From: Thioalkalivibrio sp. ALJ21
Lineage (GTDB): Bacteria > Pseudomonadota > Gammaproteobacteria > Ectothiorhodospirales > Ectothiorhodospiraceae
Direction of reading: 5' to 3'
DNA: 64,000 nt
Assembly: GCF_000378605.1 (NCBI RefSeq)
Contig: NZ_KB905156.1
Coordinates: 477,209 to 541,208 of the forward strand
Shown here: positions 57,659 to 64,000 of the stretch, one piece after another
Numbering within the stretch: the stretch's first letter is position 1
How the letters are laid out: every line of letters starts with the position of its first letter
Position numbers and translations under genes: made by a program
The notes under the pieces: model-generated
What the model saw: only the letters and a program-made list of their open reading frames with translations
What the model was told of the DNA's origin: nothing
The model's database searches: none

Positions 57659-57886
57659 TCAGGCCTTGCGCTTCTCCAGGGTCTGTTCGGCGTGCTTGAG
57701 GACCAGCCCCAGGTTCTGTTTTTCGACGTCCGTGACCTGCGGGTCTTCTTTCACGGCGTGGCGCAGGTGCTCGACCAGTTGGGCCAGCTCCTCGCGCGAG
57801 ATCTGGTGGAAGTTGAACCCGCCCCCATAGCGGGCCTCGAGCTGGTCCCAGTAATCGGCGAGCGGCGGACGGTAGTCATCGGTCAT
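57659..57886 (-). CDS. Small conserved-looking helical protein, unknown
   Basis: 75 aa starting MTDDYRPPLADYWDQLEARY. The C-terminal 50 residues form two amphipathic helices (EELAQLVEHLRHAVKED and DVEKQNLGLVLKHAEQTLEK). Charged, soluble, no cysteines. No family recognised. It is convergent with PA2778 (11 bases between stops) and divergent from coaD. Confidence 0.6.
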   Translation of the reverse strand: MTDDYRPPLADYWDQLEARYGGGFNFHQISREELAQLVEHLRHAVKEDPQVTDVEKQNLGLVLKHAEQTLEKRKA

Positions 57887-57998
57887 CGGTAGCCCTTGGC
57901 GGCGGTGGACGAGACGGGGCAGTGTAAAGCCTGTTCGAGCGATTTCCGAACACGCGCGGATGGGGGTGTTTGGTGTGCCCCCACCCCTTGCGGTCTAA

Positions 57999-58802
<804 letters not shown>

Positions 58803-58804
58803 CG

Positions 58805-60508
58805 ATGTTTGCGCGCCTGCTCCCCGCCGCCCTGGTTGCTGCCCTGCTGGCGGCGCCCGTTCAGGCCGAGGGGCCCGGCCAGGGGGCGGTGGCTTCCGCT
58901 CATCCGGAGGCCACCGCGGCGGGCGAGCGTATCCTCGCCGCGGGCGGCAATGCGTTTGATGCCGCCGTTGCCGTGACGGCCGCCCTCGGCGTGGCGGAAC
59001 CCTATGGCTCCGGCCTGGGGGGCGGCGGGTTTTTCCTGCTCTATGATGCGGAGAACGACCACAGCGTGATGCTGGACGCCCGCGAGACAGCCCCGGGCGA
59101 GGCGCATCGCGACATGTACCTGGACGATGATGGCGAGGTGGTCGAAGGGCTGTCACTCGACGGGGTGCTCGCCGCCGGGATCCCCGGCATGCCGGCCGGG
59201 ATCGACCACCTGTCCCGCCACTACGGCAACCTGCCGCTCGGCGATACGCTGGAGCCGGCCATCCGTCTGGCCGAGGACGGGGTCGAAGTGGGCAGCCGCT
59301 ACAACCAGATGGCGAGCTTCCGCCACCAGGCGCTGCGGGATGGCGCGGATGCCGCGCAGATCTTTCTCGACAATGGCGGCGTGCCCGACGCGGGCATGCG
59401 CCTGGTGCAGCCGGATCTGGCCGACACCCTGCGTCTTTTGGCCAAAGGGGGTCGCGACGGTTTCTATACCGGCGACCTGGCCGATCGCCTGGTCGAGGGG
59501 GTGCGCGAGGCCGGGGGTATCTGGACGCTGGAAGACCTGGAGGGCTACGAGGTCGTCGAGCGCGACCCGATCCACATCGAGTATCGCGGCGCGCGGATTA
59601 CCACCGCCTCACCGCCGTCCTCGGGCGGCATCGCCCTGGGGCAAATCCTGAACATCCTGTCGTTCTACGACCTCGAAGAACTGGCCCCGGACCTGCGGGC
59701 GCACCTGACCATCGAGGCGATGCGCCGCGCCTATCGCGACCGTGCCGAGTACCTCGGCGATCCGGATCATGTCGACATGCCACTGGAGCGGCTGCTGTCG
59801 CGCGACTATGCGGCCGGATTGCGCGCGACCATCCACCCGGACCAGGCCACGCCCAGCCGCTACCTGCCGCTGTCGGTGGACCCGCAGGCGGATCTCCCCG
59901 ATCCGACACTGGCGGCCGAGAGCCCGGAGACGACCCATTTCTCCGTGATCGACGCCGACGGCAACCGTGTGGCCGCCACGCTGACGCTGAACTACCCGTT
60001 CGGGTCCGGCTATGTGGTGCCCGGCACCGGGGTCCTGCTGAACAACGAGATGGATGACTTCTCGGCCAAGCCGGGCGAACCCAATGCCTACGGACTGATC
60101 GGCTTCGAGGCCAATGCGATTGCCCCGTATCGGCGGCCTTTGTCGAGCATGAGTCCGACCTTTGTCGAGACCGATGATCGCGTGGCAATCCTGGGTACCC
60201 CGGGGGGCAGCCGCATCATCACCATGGTGTTGCACGGCATCCTGGGCGTGGTGGAAGGGCTGGATGTGGAGACGATCGTCGAGCAACCGCGCTATCACCA
60301 CCAGTACCTGCCGGATCGTGTGGAACACGAGACGAGCGCGTTCGACATGGAGACGCGTGGACAGCTGGTATCGCGCGGCCACCGCCTGGTGCCGCAGGTA
60401 CGCCCCTTCGGTGACATGCAGGCGATCCTGTGGGAGCGCGGGGAAGGGCGGCTGGAGGCAGCCTCCGACCCGCGTGGCGAGGGCGGCGCCCGCGTGCTCT
60501 CCGAGTAA
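58805..60508 (+). CDS. ggt: Gamma-glutamyltransferase
   Basis: 567 aa with a signal peptide (1-21). Ntn-hydrolase autocleavage gives two chains, with the nucleophile threonine in PETTHFSVIDADGN (around residue 377). The GGGGFFLLYD and substrate-binding LSSMSPTFVE segments are intact. It splits or transfers the glutamyl group of glutathione in the periplasm. The ATG is 2 bases after the ferredoxin stop. Confidence 0.95.
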   Translation: MFARLLPAALVAALLAAPVQAEGPGQGAVASAHPEATAAGERILAAGGNAFDAAVAVTAALGVAEPYGSGLGGGGFFLLYDAENDHSVMLDARETAPGEAHRDMYLDDDGEVVEGLSLDGVLAAGIPGMPAGIDHLSRHYGNLPLGDTLEPAIRLAEDGVEVGSRYNQMASFRHQALRDGADAAQIFLDNGGVPDAGMRLVQPDLADTLRLLAKGGRDGFYTGDLADRLVEGVREAGGIWTLEDLEGYEVVERDPIHIEYRGARITTASPPSSGGIALGQILNILSFYDLEELAPDLRAHLTIEAMRRAYRDRAEYLGDPDHVDMPLERLLSRDYAAGLRATIHPDQATPSRYLPLSVDPQADLPDPTLAAESPETTHFSVIDADGNRVAATLTLNYPFGSGYVVPGTGVLLNNEMDDFSAKPGEPNAYGLIGFEANAIAPYRRPLSSMSPTFVETDDRVAILGTPGGSRIITMVLHGILGVVEGLDVETIVEQPRYHHQYLPDRVEHETSAFDMETRGQLVSRGHRLVPQVRPFGDMQAILWERGEGRLEAASDPRGEGGARVLSE

Positions 60509-60568
60509 CCGAGTCGCCATTCGCACCCGGTTGCCGCGGTTGCAATGTTTTCCTGCAGCGAGCTACGC

Positions 60569-60604
60569 AAAAAGCCGCGCCCGGATCATGTCCGGGCGCG
60601 GCTT
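60569..60604. terminator. Bidirectional terminator between ggt and rpsT
   Basis: A perfect 14-bp GC-rich stem, 60572-60585 with 60591-60604, loop TCATG. On the minus strand it is followed by TTTTT (rpsT terminator). The plus strand lacks a T-tract. Confidence 0.88.
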
Positions 60605-60649
60605 GGCAGGCAATCCCGTTCGGGGCCGGGCCCCGAACGGCTAGGGCAT

Positions 60650-60919
60650 TTAGCCCTGGGCCAGATCGCGGATGCGGGCGTTCAGGCGGCTCTTGTGGCG
60701 CGCCGCCTTGTTCCGGTGGATCAGCCCCTTGCTCACGGTCGCGTCGATGACCGGCACGGCCTTCTTGTAGGCCTCGCTGGCTGCCTGGGCATCACCCTGC
60801 TGCAGCGGCTTCAGTACGGCCTTCATGGCCGTACGGAAACGGGAGCGCAGCGCCATGTTGTGAGCACGATTCTTGACCGCCTGACGGGCCCGCTTACGGG
60901 CAGAAGCAATATTCGCCAA
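60650..60919 (-). CDS. rpsT: 30S ribosomal protein S20
   Basis: 89 aa, Lys/Arg/Ala-rich helical bundle beginning with the family sequence ANIASARKRARQAVK. The start is a TTG (60919) preceded by GAGGG. Enteric rpsT also starts with UUG, where weak initiation takes part in autoregulation, so the same control is likely here. No in-frame ATG lies near enough. Confidence 0.96.
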   Translation of the reverse strand: MANIASARKRARQAVKNRAHNMALRSRFRTAMKAVLKPLQQGDAQAASEAYKKAVPVIDATVSKGLIHRNKAARHKSRLNARIRDLAQG

Positions 60920-61079
60920 AGTACTTCCCTCGCGTTGATGCGCTAGGTTCTGGAAAAGGCGGCAGAGCATACCGCTGGGTCCCGTTCGCGTCAACCTTGT
61001 ACCGCTGGGGTTCTGGATGGCGTCGCGGGGTCGCGGCGTCTACTGTATAAGACAAGACCACCCCACAAGGAGAACCACG

Positions 61080-61610
61080 ATGTTTCCGCTCTCCCGCGCC
61101 ATTCGAATGGCACGCCTGCCCGGTTTTTCGATGGCTCTGATGCTGACGGGTTTGCTGTTCGCCGCGCTGGCGTTCACGCCCCGTGCCGAGGCCATGGAGC
61201 CCGAGGCCAAGGTGGTATATCACGCCGATTTCGCCGATCCCCGCCGTTTCTCCGCGATGCTGACCAGCATCAACAACATGATGACGCACTACCAGGACGA
61301 GTTCATGGACGTGGACGTGCGCATCGTGTTCGTCGCGCACGGCATCCGCTTCCTGACCGACGACGATCTCGCCGATACGCCCTTCGAGGCCGACGAGGAG
61401 CTCAAGGAAGAACGCGATACCTTGCGCGGTCGCCTGATGAGCCTGGCCAGCACCCATGGCGTCCAGCTGGAGCTGTGCGAGATCACCCGTTCGCAGATCG
61501 GTCTGGACCAGGACGAGGTCTATGACCACGTCGAGTTCGTGCCCTCGGGCGTGGTACGTATCGCCGAGCTGCAGAACGAGAAGGGCTTCGCCTACATCAA
61601 GATCGAGTGA
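61080..61610 (+). CDS. Secreted DsrE-family protein
   Basis: 176 aa after AAGGAGA. A long signal peptide (about 1-38, ending PRAEA-MEPEA) precedes a DsrE/TusD-like fold: VVYHADFADPRRFSAMLTSINNMM, VRIVFVAHGIRFL, LASTHGVQLELCEIT. The single cysteine (about residue 136) is at the position used by sulfur-carrying DsrE proteins. Most DsrE proteins are cytoplasmic, so an exported one implies periplasmic sulfur handling. Own terminator follows. Confidence 0.85.
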   Translation: MFPLSRAIRMARLPGFSMALMLTGLLFAALAFTPRAEAMEPEAKVVYHADFADPRRFSAMLTSINNMMTHYQDEFMDVDVRIVFVAHGIRFLTDDDLADTPFEADEELKEERDTLRGRLMSLASTHGVQLELCEITRSQIGLDQDEVYDHVEFVPSGVVRIAELQNEKGFAYIKIE

Positions 61611-61634
61611 TCGGCGCCGCTGTCTGCAGCCTTG

Positions 61635-61658
61635 AGCCCCGCCTCGGCGGGGCTTTCT
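61635..61658 (+). terminator. Intrinsic terminator of the DsrE-family gene
   Basis: AGCCCCGCC (61635-61643) pairs with GGCGGGGCT (61646-61654) and is followed by TTTCT. Repeat copy B begins directly on the T-tract. Confidence 0.85.
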
Positions 61659-61659
61659 A

Positions 61660-61971
61660 GGGAAACGCTGATTCAATCGCACATCCGCGTTGGCGCCCCC
61701 TGTTTTCCGAGACAAGGCGCATCGTGCAGCGGGTAGTGGTTCTACCCGCCCGTTCTTGATTGAATCGGGGCGCAACGCAGGATCGGGGAACAGGGGGCAC
61801 CAACCCCACAAGCCATTGAAAGCAGGGGTCGGCCGCCCATTGTTGATCAAAAACGGGCGCGCGCACGGCGTTGCGGCTCCCTTGTGCAGAATGACTGCAC
61901 GGCAGTCATCGCGCCTTGTTCGCACGCAAAAGCGACTCGAGCGCGGACGTGCGATTGAATCAGCGTCTCCC
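61660..61971. repeat. Structured inverted-repeat element, copy B
   Basis: 312 bp bounded by 30-bp arms (61660-61689 and 61942-61971) with two mismatches. CTAG flanks both ends (61657-61660 and 61971-61974), compatible with a short target duplication. The body matches copy A with about two differences in each of the 47-base left and 89-base right blocks, plus two extra hairpin-forming inserts near 61750-61770 and 61835-61857. The nested hairpin pairs 61690-61704 with 61789-61803 (14 of 15). The right end supplies the first base of the uvrD stop codon. Confidence 0.85.
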
Positions 61972-64000
61972 TAGTGCTGGCCCAGGACCTCGAGCTTGGC
62001 GAAGCCGAGTACCAGCCACTTGGAGCCCGCGTGGGCGAAGTTCACCTGCACCCGCGCCGAATTGCCTGAACCCTCGAACTGGGTGATCAGGCCCTCGCCG
62101 AATTTCGCATGGTGCACGCGGGCCCCGATGGACAGGCCATTGTCGCGGGCCGAGGCATCTGCGGTATCCAGTGATCCAAAGCCCGCGGTGCGCTGGCGGC
62201 TGGCGGCAAAGCGCCCCGCACCAAACGGCGAGGCCTGCGGGCGCAGCACCTCCAGCGCGCCCTCCGGGATCTCGTTGATGAAGCGCGAGGCGACGTTGTA
62301 GGACTCGCGCCCGTACAGGCGGCGGGTCTCGGCGTGGATCAGGTACAGCTCCTGCTCCGCGCGGGTCATGCCGACGTAGGCGAGGCGGCGCTCCTCCTCC
62401 AGTCGCCCCGGCTCCTCCAGCGAGCGTGAATTGGGAAACAGGCCCTCTTCCAGGCCGGTCAGGAAGACCAGTGGGAACTCCAGGCCCTTGGCCGAGTGCA
62501 GAGTCATCATCTGCACCGCATCCTCGTGCGGGTCAGCCGCGCCCTCGCCGGCCTCCAGCGCCGCGTGGGCGAGGAACTCCGTCAGGCGATTGCCCTCGCC
62601 TTCCTCGCTCTCGGCCGTGGGCTCCATGTCGAAGGCGCGCGCCGCGCCTACCAGTTCGTCCAGGTTCTCCAGGCGCGCCTCGCCGCGCTCGCCCTTCTCC
62701 TTCTTGTAGTGCTCGCGCAGCTGCGAGCGCTCGATCGCCTGTTCCACCTGGTCGGCCAGCGGCTGGCGCGGAAGCTCCTGCTGCAAGGTGTGGATCAGCT
62801 GTACGAAGCCGGCGACCGCGTTGCGCGCGCGCCCGGGCAGAGCGTCGGAGTCGACCGCATGGACGGCCGCCTGCAGCAGGCTGGTGTCCGCCGCCTGGGC
62901 CGCCTGGCGCAGGCCCTCCAGGGTCTTTTCGCCGATCCCGCGCGGCGGCTGGTTGACCACGCGCAGGAAGGCGGCGTCGTCATCGCCGTTGCCGGCCAGG
63001 CGCAGGTAGGCCAGGGCGTCGCGGATCTCCTGGCGCTCGAAGAAGCGCAGGCCGCCGTAGACGCGATAGGGCATGCGCCGCGCGATGAAGGTCTCCTCCA
63101 GTACGCGCGACTGGGCGTTGGAGCGGTACAGCACGGCGCATTCGCGGTACAGCCCGCCCTGGTCCACGTGGCGCGCGATAGTCTCGGCGACGAAGCGCGC
63201 CTCTTCCTGCTCGTTCAGCGCGGTGTACAGGCGCACCGGGGCGCCTTCGGTGTCCTCGGTCCACAGCTCCTTGCCCAGGCGCCCGGAGTTGTGGCGGATC
63301 AGCGCGTTGGCGGCGTTCAGGATGTTGGCGCTGGAGCGGTAGTTCTGTTCCAGGCGCACGACCTGCGTGCCCGGGTAGTCCTTTTGGAAGTGCTGGATGT
63401 TCTCGATCTTCGCGCCGCGCCAGCCATAGATGGACTGGTCGTCGTCACCGACCGCGAACACCGGGCTGTCGCCCGCCAGCAGGCGCAGCCAGGCGTACTG
63501 GATGTCATTGGTGTCCTGGAACTCGTCGACCAGCACATGGCGAAAGCGCGTGCGGTAGTGCTCCAGCAGGGCCTTGTTGTCGCGCAACAGCTCCAGCGAG
63601 CGCAGCATCAGTTCAGCGAAGTCCACCACCCCGGCGCGCTCGCAGGCCTGCTGGTAGGTCGTGTAGATGCGCACCCACTGGCGTGCGACCGGGTCGCCGG
63701 TATCCGGCAGGTGTTCCGGACGCGAGCCCTCGTCCTTGCGCGCGTTGATGTACCACTGCGCCTGTTTCGGCGGCCATCGCGCCTCGTCCAGCTCCAGGCC
63801 GCGCAGCACGCGCTTGACCATGCGCAACTGGTCGTCGGAGTCGAGGATCTGGAAGCCCTGCGGCAGCCGCGCGTCCTGCCAGTGCTGGCGCAGCAGGCGG
63901 TGGGCCAGCCCGTGGAAGGTGCCGACCCACAGTCCAGTCGCCGGATGCCCCAGCAGCGTCTCGATGCGCCCTCGCATTTCCGCTGCCGCCTTGTTGGTGA
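61971..64000 (-). CDS. uvrD: DNA helicase II UvrD (5' end beyond the window)
   Basis: 676 codons of a superfamily 1A helicase. Motif I (Walker A) lies past the window edge. The sequence enters at TNKAAAEMRGRIE (motif Ia region) and continues with GTFHGLAHRLL, VDEFQDTNDIQ (II), VGDDDQSIYGWRGA (III), VRLEQNYRSS (IV), MTLHSAKGLEFPLVF (V) and YVGMTRAEQELY (VI). The C-terminal Tudor-like domain (GARVHHAKFGEGLITQ) is present. It unwinds DNA in mismatch and excision repair. The stop codon overlaps the edge of repeat copy B. Confidence 0.93.
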   Translation of the reverse strand, partial: TNKAAAEMRGRIETLLGHPATGLWVGTFHGLAHRLLRQHWQDARLPQGFQILDSDDQLRMVKRVLRGLELDEARWPPKQAQWYINARKDEGSRPEHLPDTGDPVARQWVRIYTTYQQACERAGVVDFAELMLRSLELLRDNKALLEHYRTRFRHVLVDEFQDTNDIQYAWLRLLAGDSPVFAVGDDDQSIYGWRGAKIENIQHFQKDYPGTQVVRLEQNYRSSANILNAANALIRHNSGRLGKELWTEDTEGAPVRLYTALNEQEEARFVAETIARHVDQGGLYRECAVLYRSNAQSRVLEETFIARRMPYRVYGGLRFFERQEIRDALAYLRLAGNGDDDAAFLRVVNQPPRGIGEKTLEGLRQAAQAADTSLLQAAVHAVDSDALPGRARNAVAGFVQLIHTLQQELPRQPLADQVEQAIERSQLREHYKKEKGERGEARLENLDELVGAARAFDMEPTAESEEGEGNRLTEFLAHAALEAGEGAADPHEDAVQMMTLHSAKGLEFPLVFLTGLEEGLFPNSRSLEEPGRLEEERRLAYVGMTRAEQELYLIHAETRRLYGRESYNVASRFINEIPEGALEVLRPQASPFGAGRFAASRQRTAGFGSLDTADASARDNGLSIGARVHHAKFGEGLITQFEGSGNSARVQVNFAHAGSKWLVLGFAKLEVLGQH

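Overview
The window is high-G+C, tightly packed bacterial chromosome, most likely from a haloalkaliphilic, sulfur-oxidising, autotrophic gammaproteobacterium of the Thioalkalivibrio/Ectothiorhodospiraceae type. That placement is inference. It rests on gene order typical of Gammaproteobacteria (plsY/tsaD, lptM-lysA-dapF-DUF484-xerC-hslVU, hisBHAFE-tatABC), on sulfur genes (soeABC, soxYZ, a DsrE-type protein), on a class I fructose-bisphosphatase next to a PPi-type phosphofructokinase, on a group 3b [NiFe] hydrogenase, and on acidic linkers in exported proteins.

Layout. 1-5.1 kb: housekeeping genes (plsY end, tsaD, a MidA-like methyltransferase, a pteridine reductase, ubiK, yifB/comM). 5.2-6.9 kb: a membrane-anchored dihaem cytochrome c, tRNA-Arg(CCG), a string of small hairpins with copies of the tRNA 3' end, and an Fnr-type box in front of a 44-aa DUF3149 protein. 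7.1-13 kb: soeCBA (cytoplasmic sulfite oxidation to quinone) divergent from moaA (molybdenum cofactor). 13.1-15.1 kb: pit and its DUF47 partner. 15.2-17.5 kb: thiC behind a TPP riboswitch that is split by a 267-bp repeat. 17.7-22.7 kb: an outer-membrane-type protein, a diguanylate cyclase, DUF5362, FHA, a transmembrane Ser/Thr kinase with HAMP, and a cupin. 22.7-29.9 kb: gpmI, tatCBA and the his operon. 30-31 kb: soxYZ. 31.2-37.9 kb: lptM-lysA-methyltransferase-dapF-DUF484-xerC-hslVU. 38.1-41.7 kb: an unrecognised, translationally coupled membrane-protein operon. 42.3-48.1 kb: a hydrogenase operon interrupted by a brnTA toxin-antitoxin pair. 48.2-52.6 kb: ldhA, a degenerate metallo-beta-lactamase-fold protein and chrBA. 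52.7-55.2 kb: fbp and pfp, divergent. 55.2-61.6 kb: small exported proteins, the PA2779/PA2778 pair, coaD, a ferredoxin, ggt, rpsT and a secreted DsrE-family protein. 61.7-64 kb: the second repeat copy and the 3' part of uvrD.

Main observation. Two copies of a structured repeat (15261-15527 and 61660-61971) share an almost identical body, but their 30-bp terminal inverted arms differ at 11 positions, and every one of those differences is present on both arms, so each copy still folds back on itself. A solitary arm lies at 17575-17596. Copy A sits exactly in the P2-P4 linker of the thiC TPP riboswitch, and removing it would leave a canonical 5-nt linker. The second candidate for an undescribed system is the 38.1-41.7 kb membrane operon, which looks like repeated pairings of a multi-pass protein with a membrane-anchored soluble domain.
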